A stretch of DNA of 50,319 bases, taken from the NCBI RefSeq assembly GCF_001590865.1, contig NZ_BBUY01000004.1:17868-68186 (forward strand), in the 5' to 3' direction. This document shows, in pieces, positions 24,365-32,700 of the stretch. The notes below the pieces were generated by a model. That model searched no databases. It worked only from the letters and a program-made list of their open reading frames with translations, and was not told the DNA's origin. How positions within the stretch are numbered: the stretch's first letter is position 1; each line of letters begins with the position of its first letter. The translations under genes were made by a program, and so were the position numbers. The DNA comes from Streptomyces sp. NBRC 110611. GTDB taxonomy: Bacteria > Actinomycetota > Actinomycetes > Streptomycetales > Streptomycetaceae.

Positions 24365-25894
24365 TTAAATGTCCCGGAAGATCTCGATCTGGGCGCCGAT
24401 CGAGTTGAGGCGTTCTGCCAGGTCCTCGTAACCCCGGTTGATGACATAGACGTTGCGGAGTACGGAGGTGCCCTCGGCGGCCATCATGGCGAGCAGGACG
24501 ACGACGGCGGGGCGGAGGGCCGGCGGGCACATCATCTCCGCGGAGCGCCAGCGGGTGGGGCCGTCGACCAGGACCCGGTGCGGGTCGAGCAGTTTGACCT
24601 GGGCACCGAGGCGGTTGAGGTCCGTCAGGTAGATCGCGCGGTTGTCGTAGACCCAGTCGTGGATGAGGGTCTGGCCCTGGGCGCTGGCCGCGATGGCGGC
24701 GAAGAAGGGGACGTTGTCGATGTTGAGGCCCGGGAAGGGCATCGGGTGGATCTTGTCCAGCGGGGCCTGGAGCTTGGAGGGGCGGACGGTGAGGTCGATG
24801 AGCCGGGTGCGGCCGTTGTCGGCCGCGTACTCCGGGCTGCGCTCGTGGTCCAGGCCCATCTCCTCCAGGACCGCCAGTTCGATCTCCAGGAACTCGACCG
24901 GGACGCGGCGGATGGTCAGTTCGGACTCGGTGACCACCGCGGCTGCCAGCAGGCTCATGGCCTCCACGGGGTCCTCGGACGGTGCGAAGTCCACATCCCG
25001 CTCGATGTGCGGGGTGCCGTGCACGGTGAGGGTGGTGGTGCCGATGCCGTCGACCCGGACCCCCAGCTCCTCCAGGAAGAAGCAGAGGTCCTGGACCATG
25101 TAGTTGGAGGAGGCGTTGCGGATGACCGTGACGCCGTCGTGCCGGGCGGCGGCCAGCAGCGCGTTCTCGGTGACGGTGTCGCCGCGTTCGGTCAGGACGA
25201 TCGCGCGCTTGGGGGCGGCGTCCCGGTCGACCTCGCCGATGTACGTGCCGTCGGTCGCGGTGATCTCCAGCCCGAAGTGCCGGAGCGCCGTCATATGCGG
25301 GGTCACGGTCCGGGTGCCGAGGTCGCAGCCGCCCGCGTACGGCAGCTTGAAGTGGTCCATCCGGTGCAGCAGCGGACCGAGGAACATGATGACGCTGCGA
25401 GTGCGGCGGGCCGCCTCCAGGTCCATGGAGTCGAGGTCGAGTTCGGCGGGCGGGACGATCTCCAGGTCGTTGCCGTCGTTGATCCACCGGGTGCGGACGC
25501 CGATGCTGCCCAGTACTTCGAGGATGCGGTAGACCTCCTCGATGCGGGCGACCCGGCGCAGCGTGGTGCGGCCCGCGTTCAGCAGCGTGGCGCACAGCAG
25601 GGCGACGCAGGCGTTCTTGCTCGTCTTGACGTCGATGCTGCCGGACAGGCGGCGGCCGCCGACCACCCGCAGGTGCATCGGGCCGGCGTAGCCGAGCGAC
25701 ACGATTTCGCTGTCGAGGGCCTCGCCGATGCGGGCAATCATCTCAAGGCTGATGTTCTGGTTTCCGCGCTCGATGCGGTTGACCGCGCTCTGGCTGGTAC
25801 CGAGTGCCTCCGCGAGCTGCGTCTGTGTCCAGCCACGGTGCTGTCGTGCGTCGCGAATGAGCCTGCCGATGCGTACGAGGTAGTCGTCTGCCAT
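24365..25894 (-). CDS. UDP-N-acetylglucosamine enolpyruvyl transferase (MurA-like) with N-terminal XRE HTH
   Basis: The 509-residue protein starts with an XRE-type HTH (about 8-62: LIRDARQHRGWTQTQLAEALGTSQSAVNRIERG) fused to a full MurA fold. KTSKNA (Lys93, Asn94) matches the substrate-binding KN pair, and AGGCDLGTRTV places a Cys (190) where MurA has its catalytic, fosfomycin-targeted Cys. MurA transfers enolpyruvate from PEP to UDP-GlcNAc in peptidoglycan synthesis. Streptomyces carry this as a second murA near the aconitase gene. The HTH suggests a moonlighting regulator; the dyad at 25906-25921 is a natural target. Enzymatic activity is probable but unproven. Confidence 0.9.
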   Translation of the reverse strand: MADDYLVRIGRLIRDARQHRGWTQTQLAEALGTSQSAVNRIERGNQNISLEMIARIGEALDSEIVSLGYAGPMHLRVVGGRRLSGSIDVKTSKNACVALLCATLLNAGRTTLRRVARIEEVYRILEVLGSIGVRTRWINDGNDLEIVPPAELDLDSMDLEAARRTRSVIMFLGPLLHRMDHFKLPYAGGCDLGTRTVTPHMTALRHFGLEITATDGTYIGEVDRDAAPKRAIVLTERGDTVTENALLAAARHDGVTVIRNASSNYMVQDLCFFLEELGVRVDGIGTTTLTVHGTPHIERDVDFAPSEDPVEAMSLLAAAVVTESELTIRRVPVEFLEIELAVLEEMGLDHERSPEYAADNGRTRLIDLTVRPSKLQAPLDKIHPMPFPGLNIDNVPFFAAIAASAQGQTLIHDWVYDNRAIYLTDLNRLGAQVKLLDPHRVLVDGPTRWRSAEMMCPPALRPAVVVLLAMMAAEGTSVLRNVYVINRGYEDLAERLNSIGAQIEIFRDI

Positions 25895-25905
25895 GCGTCG
25901 ACCGT

Positions 25906-25921
25906 ATCTCAGATATGAGAT
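25906..25921. promoter_or_regulatory. Inverted repeat ATCTCA-GATA-TGAGAT upstream of the HTH-MurA gene
   Basis: Perfect 6-base arms with a 4-base spacer lie 12 bases 5' of the HTH-MurA ATG, within an A/T-rich stretch. Size and symmetry are typical of an XRE-type operator, so the enzyme's own HTH may bind here. The divergent membrane-protein gene starts 70 bases away and could be co-regulated. Confidence 0.55.
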
Positions 25922-25991
25922 GGGTACGCAATTGCTGTCAACTGGCTTATTCTATTGCTATGCAAACAACTGAGGGGTGGTCATCGAGGTC

Positions 25992-26990
25992 ATGAAGAGT
26001 GCTTCGCGTCCTTCCTCGTCCTCAACGGGGCCTTTGAAGCAGCTGGTTGCCGTTCTGCCCTTCGGCGCCGCGATCGCGGCCGTCGTCGCCGTCCACGCCG
26101 CGGTCTCCACCCGGTTGCCGGAGCCGCTGGCCACCCATTTCGGTGCCGACTTCCGGGCCGACGGCTACTCCTCCGGCCAGGGCTTTCTGACGGGGTGTGT
26201 CGCCGCGCTGCTCGCTCTCGGCGCCGGCTCGGCTCTGCTGACCCTGCCCCGGGCGCCGGCCGCCGCCGTGCCCTGGCTGGGTGCCACGAGATACGCCATC
26301 GCCGCCGCCATCGGCTCCGGCGTGTGTCTCATCCTGCTGGCCAACGCCGGCATGACGGACGCCTCGGCCGTGCGCATGCCGCCGTGGGACCTCGTCCTGA
26401 TCCCCGCGGCGGCCCTGCTCGCCGGCGCGCTGGGCTACCTGCTCGCCGGCCGCGCACCCCGCCCGCCCCGGCAGGGGCCGGGCGACGACGCGCCCCGCCT
26501 CGACCTCCCGTCCGGTACGACGGCCGGCTGGTCACGCACCATCAGCTCGATGCCGCTGGTCGCGCTCGGCGCGCTGCTGCTCGGCGCGGGAGCGTTCGTC
26601 GGCCTGCGGTTCGATGTGCTCGCCAGTACGTCCCTCCTCGGCGGCGGGGCCGTGGTCCTCGCGTTGGCGTCCGTGCGGGTGACCGTCGACCGGCGTGGTC
26701 TGACCCTCGCGCCGCTGCTGCTGCCGCTGTCCCGGATCCGCTTCCGGCGGATCCCCCTCGACCGCGTACGGGAAGCCACCAGCCGCCGGATCGACTGCCT
26801 GGGCGACCTCGGCGGCTGGGGCTACCGCGTCCGGCCCGGCGCCAGCGGCCTGGCCCTGCGCTCGGGCGACGGCATCGTGGTACGGCTGACCAACGGGCGG
26901 GAGTTCATGGTGACGGTGGACGACGCGGCGACCGCCGCCGCGCTGCTCAACACGTACGCGGACCGCGCGCGGGCGCGGGTGGGAGGCTGA
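25992..26990 (+). CDS. DUF1648-type integral membrane protein
   Basis: The product of about 332 residues has an N-terminal membrane segment followed by RLPEPLATHFGADFRADGY, the 'P-x-H-F-x-x-x-G-x-x-x-G/D' pattern of DUF1648, then several more helices. Its soluble C-terminal part (DRVREATSRRIDCLGDLGGWGYRVRPGASGLALRSGDGI) is PH-like. GTG 25977 and ATG 25992 are both possible; ATG has GAGG two bases away, and the GTG start would add five residues. It is coupled to a YtrA-type GntR gene starting 2 bases after its stop, a common arrangement in Actinobacteria. Confidence 0.82.
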   Translation: MKSASRPSSSSTGPLKQLVAVLPFGAAIAAVVAVHAAVSTRLPEPLATHFGADFRADGYSSGQGFLTGCVAALLALGAGSALLTLPRAPAAAVPWLGATRYAIAAAIGSGVCLILLANAGMTDASAVRMPPWDLVLIPAAALLAGALGYLLAGRAPRPPRQGPGDDAPRLDLPSGTTAGWSRTISSMPLVALGALLLGAGAFVGLRFDVLASTSLLGGGAVVLALASVRVTVDRRGLTLAPLLLPLSRIRFRRIPLDRVREATSRRIDCLGDLGGWGYRVRPGASGLALRSGDGIVVRLTNGREFMVTVDDAATAAALLNTYADRARARVGG

Positions 26991-26991
26991 G

Positions 26992-27351
26992 GTGCTCTTC
27001 CGCGTCGACCCCGGCTCGTCCGTCCCGCTCGGCGACCAGATCGCCGCCTCGGTCCGCGGCGCCATCGCCGACGGCACGGTGGTCACCGGTGAGCGGCTGC
27101 CCGCCGCCCGCGCACTCGCCGCGTCCCTCGGGGTGAACGTCCATACCGTGCTGCGCGGCTATCAGCGCCTCAAGGAGGAGGGCCTGATCGAACTCCGCCG
27201 CGGCCGCGGTGCGGTGGTCACCGGCACGGCCGCCCCGGCCCGGGCCCGTCTGAGCGAGACCACGGCGCGCCTCATCGCGGAGGCCCGCCATCTGGGGCTC
27301 TCCGACGAGGAGATCGTGCGCGTGGTACGGGTCGGGCTGACGGGCGGGTGA
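26992..27351 (+). CDS. GntR-family regulator, YtrA subfamily
   Basis: The 119-residue protein consists of a GntR winged helix (PLGDQIAASVRGAIADGTVVTGERLPAARALAASLGVNVHTVLRGYQRLKEEGLI) with a short C-terminal helical tail, as in YtrA-type members which lack a large effector domain. The GTG start is 1 base past the preceding stop, so it probably regulates its own operon in response to membrane or cell-wall stress. Confidence 0.9.
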   Translation: MLFRVDPGSSVPLGDQIAASVRGAIADGTVVTGERLPAARALAASLGVNVHTVLRGYQRLKEEGLIELRRGRGAVVTGTAAPARARLSETTARLIAEARHLGLSDEEIVRVVRVGLTGG

Positions 27352-27396
27352 GCGGTGGTGGCTCCCGCCCGGCGGGCGGGAGCCGGGTTGAGCCGG

Positions 27397-27678
27397 TCAG
27401 GCCGCCCTGAGCTGGATGATCTCGCGCGGGCGGGATTCGCGTGCGTCGTAGGCGAGGTCCAGTCCGGCCGTCGCCTGTACGGCGTCGAGCGACGCGGCGG
27501 AGGCTTCCGCGGACTCCCACTGCACGATCGACACCACCGCGTCGTCGGACACCCAGCAGTCGGCGGAGAGGCATCCGGGAGTCCGCCGGAACGCCTCGGC
27601 GACCTGGTGGACGCGGGTTATGAACTCCGCACGGTGGGCCGGGTGCGGGTAGTGGTGTGCGACCATGGCGACCGTCAT
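27397..27678 (-). CDS. ABM-type (antibiotic biosynthesis monooxygenase-like) ferredoxin-fold protein
   Basis: The 93-residue protein fits the ABM dimeric alpha-beta barrel: AMVAHHYPHPAHRAEFITRVHQVAEAFRRTPGCLSADCWV and SIVQWESAEA. Such proteins oxygenate quinols or polyketide rings without cofactor, or only bind them. It lies 73 bases downstream of the FAH-MBL fusion on the same strand, so it is probably the second gene of that operon. Confidence 0.8.
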   Translation of the reverse strand: MTVAMVAHHYPHPAHRAEFITRVHQVAEAFRRTPGCLSADCWVSDDAVVSIVQWESAEASAASLDAVQATAGLDLAYDARESRPREIIQLRAA

Positions 27679-27751
27679 GATGTGCTCCTTCGGATTCTCG
27701 ACGGGGTGTGTGCGAGCGGGGCCACGCCGGGGCGTGGTGGACGGAAATCGG

Positions 27752-29704
27752 TTACTTCACCAGAGCGGGCTCGGGTGACGGCGCCCGCCGGCTCTCCCAC
27801 TCGGCCATCAGGTGGAACAGCGCGAACTGGTCGAGCACCGGCTGGTCGGGATGGATCTCGCGGTAGCGCTGGTAGATGTTGACCACGACCCGTTCGGCGT
27901 CCAGCCAGTCGGCGTACTCGGCCAGATCGACCCCGAACGCGGCCTCCTGGAAGTCGAGGCCCTTGGCGTAGGCGGCGTCGGCCTGCTCGACGACATGACG
28001 GAGGTAGCCGCGGACGGCGCGGATCCCGTCGGCGTCCGTCACCGGGCCGTGGCCCGGCACCACGGTCGGTGCGCCGAGGCCGATCATGGTGTCGCAGGCG
28101 GCGACCCAGTTGGCGATCGGGCCGCGCCACACGATCGGTGTGCACCCGGCGAACAGCAGGTCACCCGTGAAGAGCACCCCCGCGTCGGGAATGTGCACCA
28201 CCGTGTCGGCCTCGGTGTGGGCGGGCCCGAGATTGAGCAGCCGCACCTCGCGCCCGCCCACGTCGAGGGTGAGCCGCCGGTCGTAGGTCTGGTCGGGGGT
28301 GCGCAGGCGGATGCCGCCGAAGTCGAACCGGCCGAAGCGGTCGCGCAGATACGGCGTGAGCGTCGGCCCCAGGTCCATGACCTGGAGGCCCGCGGTCAGC
28401 TCCGGCGGCATCTCGGTGCGCATCTCGTGCGCCGTCCCCTCGGCGGCGATCACGCGCACCGCGCCGGGAAGCAGCTGGCCGCCATGGGTGTGGTCGCCGT
28501 TGGCGTGGGTGAGCACGGCGTGGCTCAGCGGGTGCCGGTCGGTGACCTGCCGCATGCCGGTCAGCATCTCGGCGGTGAGCGGCAGGTCGTAGAGCGTGTC
28601 GACGAGGAGGGCGGCACCGTCTCCCGCGACCAGGCCCGCGTTGCTCAGGCCGTACCCGCCGTCGGGCAGCAGCCACGCCCAGACGCCGTCGCCGACCTGG
28701 TGCAGCCCCTTGGTGTAGGGCAGGGCGGAGGGGGCGGGGTTGACCCGCGGCCGGCGGGGTTTCGCGGTGGGGTCGGGCCGGGCGGCGAGTGGGTGGGGAG
28801 CGGCGCCGGCCCGTACGGTCTGCCGCAGTTCGCCCAGCCCTTCGGCGTGCAGCGACACCACGTCACCGTCCTTGAGCCAGCCGCGGAACGCCCCGAGGTC
28901 GCCGAGGTCGAGGTGCTCCAGCAGACAGCAGCCGGGGACGGTGCCCGAGCCGAAGACGTCTCCCGGCTGGAGCTCGACCCCGCGCGAGGCGTACGAGATA
29001 ACCTCGCCGAAGGTCCAGTCCATGGCGTCGGTACGGCCTTCGCCGACCGGCTCGCCGTTGACCTCGGCCCGCACCTGGAGGGCGAGCCTGCCGTCCGGGC
29101 CGAAGGGCAGCTCGTCGGGTGTGACCAGCCAGGGGCCGAGCGTGGAGGCACCGTCCTTGCCCTTCGCCTGGCCGATCTTCAGCTGGCCCTCCAGGCTCTG
29201 CAGGTCGCGGGCGCTCCAGTCGCAGAAGAGGGTGTATCCGGCGATCCGGCCCGCGGCCTGTTCGGGTGTCAGGTCGCGGCCCGGGGCGCCGATCACCGCG
29301 CCGATCTCCAGCTCGAAGTCGAACCAGGCGCTGCCCGGGGAGATCGGCACCTCGTCGTCGGGGCCGATGACGGTGGCGGGGTTGCCGAAGTAGAAGGCGG
29401 GGATCTGGTACCAGGCCGGCTCCAGCGTTCCCGTGCCGCCGGCGGCACGGAGGCAGCCGCGCATGTGATCGAGGAAGCACAGGCAGTCCCGGAGGGACGG
29501 CGGCCTGGGGACGGGGGCGCGCAGGGTGACGTCGGCGAGCGCGACCACCTCGTCGGGCTCGGCGAGCGCCCGTTCGCCCGCCTGCCGCAAGGAGCCGCCG
29601 AGCAGCTCGATCAGGGTCGTGCCCGGGGGGAAACCGTGGATCAGGTCACCGTTGACGACACCGGCCCGGTCGCCCTCGGCCGAGGCGTACGTGACGAAGC
29701 GCAA
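27752..29704 (-). CDS. Fusion of fumarylacetoacetate hydrolase-family and metallo-beta-lactamase-fold domains
   Basis: The 650-residue frame contains two enzymes. Residues 1 to about 320 are FAH-family (GVVNGDLIHGFPPGTTL; FYFGNPATVIGPDDEVPISPG; WFDFELEIGAVIG with metal-binding acids; SGTVPGCCLLEH). After a proline-rich linker (about 320-345), residues 345-650 form an MBL hydrolase (THANGDHTHGG, GPAHTEADTVVHI, LFTGDLLF, VPGHGPV). The first metal motif is HxNxDH, not HxHxDH. TTG 29704 is preceded by AGGAGGAGG at ideal spacing; ATG 29764 would add 20 non-conserved residues. The pair suggests cleavage of a beta-diketone or acylpyruvate followed by thioester/lactone hydrolysis. Divergent TetR control fits a catabolic or detoxifying role. 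Confidence 0.82.
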   Translation of the reverse strand: MRFVTYASAEGDRAGVVNGDLIHGFPPGTTLIELLGGSLRQAGERALAEPDEVVALADVTLRAPVPRPPSLRDCLCFLDHMRGCLRAAGGTGTLEPAWYQIPAFYFGNPATVIGPDDEVPISPGSAWFDFELEIGAVIGAPGRDLTPEQAAGRIAGYTLFCDWSARDLQSLEGQLKIGQAKGKDGASTLGPWLVTPDELPFGPDGRLALQVRAEVNGEPVGEGRTDAMDWTFGEVISYASRGVELQPGDVFGSGTVPGCCLLEHLDLGDLGAFRGWLKDGDVVSLHAEGLGELRQTVRAGAAPHPLAARPDPTAKPRRPRVNPAPSALPYTKGLHQVGDGVWAWLLPDGGYGLSNAGLVAGDGAALLVDTLYDLPLTAEMLTGMRQVTDRHPLSHAVLTHANGDHTHGGQLLPGAVRVIAAEGTAHEMRTEMPPELTAGLQVMDLGPTLTPYLRDRFGRFDFGGIRLRTPDQTYDRRLTLDVGGREVRLLNLGPAHTEADTVVHIPDAGVLFTGDLLFAGCTPIVWRGPIANWVAACDTMIGLGAPTVVPGHGPVTDADGIRAVRGYLRHVVEQADAAYAKGLDFQEAAFGVDLAEYADWLDAERVVVNIYQRYREIHPDQPVLDQFALFHLMAEWESRRAPSPEPALVK

Positions 29705-29765
29705 AACGACCTCCTCCTGGTGGGGCCCGGACGCCGGATCACGCCATGCGTCCTGGGGCCGCACT

Positions 29766-29847
29766 GGGTTCTGTGTGGTTCTACGTGGTTCTCTGTGGGT
29801 TCTACGTGTCTGTGTTGGCCAGCATAGAATATTGTCGCCAGCATAGA
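29766..29847. repeat. Divergent promoter with four 10-11-base tandem repeats and a 10-base direct repeat
   Basis: Units GGGTTCTGTGT, GGTTCTACGT, GGTTCTCTGT and GGGTTCTACGT lie head to tail at 29766-29807. CCAGCATAGA then occurs twice, at 29819-29828 and 29838-29847, 19 bases apart. The segment is A/T-rich relative to flanks and separates the FAH-MBL start from the TetR start, so it probably contains both promoters and the TetR operator. Confidence 0.55.
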
Positions 29848-29856
29848 GGAGGTTTC

Positions 29857-30465
29857 GTGGCGACGCGACGAGAACAGACCAGTCATGAGAGCAGCGAGCG
29901 GATCCTGATAGCGGCGGCGGAGCTGTTCGCGGACCGGGGCTACCGGCAGACCACGTTCGCCGACGTGGCCGAACGGTCCGGGATCAGCAGGGGGTCGATT
30001 CCCTGGCACTTCGGGAGCAAGGAGGGCCTGCTGCTGGCCGTGCTCGAACGCTCGCTGAGCACGATCCGCGCCGGCCTCGCCGGACCCCCGGACGAGCCGA
30101 CGGGCCCCGAGGGAGTGGCGGCCGGGTTCGACCGCCTCCTGGAGGGTGCCCAGGCCTTGTCCGCGCAGCCCACCACGAAGCTCTTCGTCACGCTTCTGGT
30201 GGAGGCGCTGGAGCCGGGTTCGCCCATCCACGGCCGCTACGTCGAGATCCACCACACCCTGCGCGACCACTGCCAACGGTGGCTGGAACGGCTGCCGTTG
30301 CCGCCCGGACTGTCCGCCGAGGCGCTGGCCGTCACGATCGTCGGCGCCGCGATCGGCATCCACCAGCAGTGGCTGCTGGCGCCCGACCGGGTCGACCCCG
30401 GGCAGGCGCTGGCCGCGCTGCGCGCTCTGGTGGCGGCCGCGGTGCTGCCCGTACGCCCCGAGTAA
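29857..30465 (+). CDS. TetR-family transcriptional regulator
   Basis: The 202-residue protein starts at a GTG preceded by AGAGGAGG. The HTH (about 12-58) reads SERILIAAAELFADRGYRQTTFADVAERSGISRGSIPWHFGSKEGL; the C-terminal ligand domain is generic. It is divergent from the FAH-MBL/ABM operon across a repeat-rich region, so it is the likely local repressor of that operon. The inducer is unknown. Confidence 0.9.
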   Translation: MATRREQTSHESSERILIAAAELFADRGYRQTTFADVAERSGISRGSIPWHFGSKEGLLLAVLERSLSTIRAGLAGPPDEPTGPEGVAAGFDRLLEGAQALSAQPTTKLFVTLLVEALEPGSPIHGRYVEIHHTLRDHCQRWLERLPLPPGLSAEALAVTIVGAAIGIHQQWLLAPDRVDPGQALAALRALVAAAVLPVRPE

Positions 30466-30515
30466 CCCCGTCGCACACAAGGAAGTTGCACAGGGCTGCT
30501 GCCACCGGAACCGGC

Positions 30516-31661
30516 TCAGCGGAAGGGGCCGTCGGCCGCGAAGGCGTGGGCGGCGAAGCGCTCGCCCATCCGGCGGTATGCGGTGGCGGTGGGGTGCAGC
30601 CCGTCGGGCAGGTCGTCCGTCTCGTCCGGGCCGAGCAGTTCGCGGCCGTCGAGGTAGTGGAGGTGGGGATCGTGTGCCTGCCTCGCCGCCGCGATCCGGG
30701 CGAGCTCGGCGCGGACCACCGTCAGCGTCAGGGCTCCGCCGGCCACCTCGCCCGGGGCGCCCAGGGCGGTGACCTTGCCGTCCGGGCCCATCGTGGCCGG
30801 GCCGGGAGCCTCCTCGACCGCCGGACAGCTCACCGGGGAGATCAGCAGCAGCGGGGTGTCCGGATGCCCGTCCCGGATCGTGTCCAGGAAGCCGTGCACC
30901 GCCGGGCCGAACGTCCGCAGCCGGAAGGCGGCCAGGCCCACGATGTTGATGCCGGTCTTGAGGCTGATCAGATCGGCGGGCAGATCGCGGATCGTCCGGG
31001 CGACATAGGGGTCCAGCAGGCCGTTGCCCGGCAGGCTGAGGTTGATCACCTCCACGCCGCCGAGCGCGGCCGCCACCACCGGCCAGGTGCCGGTCGGGCC
31101 GTCGGCCTCGATGCAGTGGCTGATGGAACTGCCGTGGTGCACCCAGCGGCGCCGCCCGTCCGGCAGCGGCGCCCGCACCTCGCCGTCGGCGCGCAGGGCC
31201 ACCAGTTCCGTGGGGGTCTGCGGCGGCAGCCACAGCTCGACGTTCTTCATGCCGCCCGGCAGCCCGGCGAACCGTACGGTCCCCGGCTCGCCCGGGATCA
31301 GCCGCGGCTCGGCCCCGGGCTCCGACATCCGCAGCACGTGGCCCATCGGCGCTTGCCGACGCCCGGTCAGGGCGCCGTCCACCAGCAGTTCCAGCATCCC
31401 GGTCGGACGGGGTTCGGGGTCGGCGTCGAGCTGCCCCGTGGAGGTGAGTACGTCGAGCTCCACTACGGTCGCATCCGTGCGGAACACCAGCCGCACGCCC
31501 GAAGGCATCACGGTCACCCCGTAGACCGACGGGTCCTGGTACTGCTCCTTGGTCCAGGCGGGCAGCCGGCGCGGCATCACCCCCGCCCGCGTGGTCTCCA
31601 GGTCCAGCGCACCCCGTAACTCCACCGGCCCGCCCACCAGCGGAACCGTCCGCATCGCCAT
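30516..31661 (-). CDS. SGNH/GDSL-family hydrolase
   Basis: The 381-residue protein starts at ATG 31661 after AGGAGGAG. An N-terminal beta-sandwich (about 1-165) precedes the SGNH domain: RRWVHHGSSISHC (block I nucleophile Ser near 175), LSLPGNGLLDP (block II Gly), KTGINIVG (block III Asn) and DGLHPTATAYRRMG (block V Asp/His). This matches carbohydrate-esterase-like lipases with an N-terminal jelly roll. No signal peptide is seen, so it is likely cytoplasmic, perhaps deacylating sugars or small esters. It converges on the TetR gene. Confidence 0.88.
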   Translation of the reverse strand: MAMRTVPLVGGPVELRGALDLETTRAGVMPRRLPAWTKEQYQDPSVYGVTVMPSGVRLVFRTDATVVELDVLTSTGQLDADPEPRPTGMLELLVDGALTGRRQAPMGHVLRMSEPGAEPRLIPGEPGTVRFAGLPGGMKNVELWLPPQTPTELVALRADGEVRAPLPDGRRRWVHHGSSISHCIEADGPTGTWPVVAAALGGVEVINLSLPGNGLLDPYVARTIRDLPADLISLKTGINIVGLAAFRLRTFGPAVHGFLDTIRDGHPDTPLLLISPVSCPAVEEAPGPATMGPDGKVTALGAPGEVAGGALTLTVVRAELARIAAARQAHDPHLHYLDGRELLGPDETDDLPDGLHPTATAYRRMGERFAAHAFAADGPFR

Positions 31662-31724
31662 CGTCGCTCCTCCTGCTCCGGCCGGGCGCATCGGGCCGGC
31701 AGGGCCGGCCCCGCTTCCTCGGCG

Positions 31725-32633
31725 TCAGTCCGCGGCGTACAGGGACTCGGCCGCCGCGGCGGCGATCGCCTTCGCCACGACTGCGAGCGCCGGCACATCC
31801 AGCTTCCACTGCTGCCAGTACAGCGGCACGTCCACCTGCCGCCCCGGCGCCAGTTCCGTGAGAGCGCCCGAACGCAGCAGCGGTGCCGCCTGCGGCTCCG
31901 TGACCAGCCCCCAGCCGAGGCCGGCGGCCACCGCATCGCAGAACCCCTCCGACGTGGGCATGTGGTGGCGGATCCGGCCGGCGCCCGGCCGGTCGGGCGC
32001 GAGGGAGCGGACGAACCGGTCCTGCAGTTCGTCACGCCGGTCGAAAACGATCACAGGCGCGTCGGGCAGACAGCGCTCCAGCGGCCCGGCCGACAGGTGG
32101 CGCTCCACGAACGGGCGGCTCGCGACCGGCAGATACCGGGCCAGGCCCAGCGGGCGCACCGTGCAGCCCGCCACCGGCTCCGCCGACGACGTCACCGCCG
32201 CCATCACCTGTCCCTCACGCAGCAGCGCCGCGGTGTGCGCCTCGTCCTCGCGGTACAGCTCGAAGCAGACGGCCGGGCTCTGCGGAACCCGCGTCAGGGC
32301 CGGCAGGAACCAGGTGGCCAGGGAATCCGAGTTCACCGCGATGGGCAGCCGGGCCGGGCCTGTGCCGGCCGCGATCCCCAGCTCCTGCCGCGTGTCCCGC
32401 TCCAGGGCGGCCAGTTGGCGCGCGAACCGCAGCACCACCTGTCCGGACTCCGTCGGCCGGACCGGTTTCGTCCGCATGAGCAGCACCCGCCCGGTGCGCT
32501 GCTCCAGCATCTTGACCCGCTGGCTGACCGCGGAAGGCGTCACGTGCAGAGCCGCGGCGGCGGCGTCGAAAGTGCCCTCGTCGACGACGGCGAGCAGCGT
32601 GCGGACCTGGTCGTACGGCAGATCGGACATCAC
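31725..32633 (-). CDS. LysR-family regulator, ArgP/LysG type
   Basis: The 302-residue protein begins DLPYDQVRTLLAVVDEGTFDAAAAALHVTPSAVSQRVKMLEQRTGRVLL, which is the ArgP/LysG version of the LysR HTH; the rest is a periplasmic-binding-like effector domain. LysG/ArgP activates the divergent basic-amino-acid exporter gene when lysine, arginine or histidine accumulates. Gene order (divergent from LysE) and a dyad in the gap support this. Confidence 0.9.
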   Translation of the reverse strand: MMSDLPYDQVRTLLAVVDEGTFDAAAAALHVTPSAVSQRVKMLEQRTGRVLLMRTKPVRPTESGQVVLRFARQLAALERDTRQELGIAAGTGPARLPIAVNSDSLATWFLPALTRVPQSPAVCFELYREDEAHTAALLREGQVMAAVTSSAEPVAGCTVRPLGLARYLPVASRPFVERHLSAGPLERCLPDAPVIVFDRRDELQDRFVRSLAPDRPGAGRIRHHMPTSEGFCDAVAAGLGWGLVTEPQAAPLLRSGALTELAPGRQVDVPLYWQQWKLDVPALAVVAKAIAAAAAESLYAAD

Positions 32634-32646
32634 GAGAGCTAATGCT

Positions 32647-32664
32647 AGCTAAGAAACTTTAGCT
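32647..32664. promoter_or_regulatory. LysR-type operator AGCTAA-GAAACT-TTAGCT between lysG- and lysE-like genes
   Basis: Perfect 6-base arms flank a 6-base spacer in an A/T-rich patch 13 bases 5' of the regulator start and 36 bases 5' of the exporter ATG. The T-N11-A core and position fit a LysR-type activator site. Confidence 0.6.
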
Positions 32665-32700
32665 GTACTAATGCTTCGGGGGTTCCTAGCGTCGGGTGGC

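Noticed and set aside
27812..29827. 671-residue open frame on the plus strand
   Set aside because: It is the complement of the FAH-MBL gene and has no domain content.
29746..29856. TetR gene starting at 29746
   Set aside because: The upstream extension is translated repeat DNA; the GTG at 29857 has AGAGGAGG and opens directly into the HTH.
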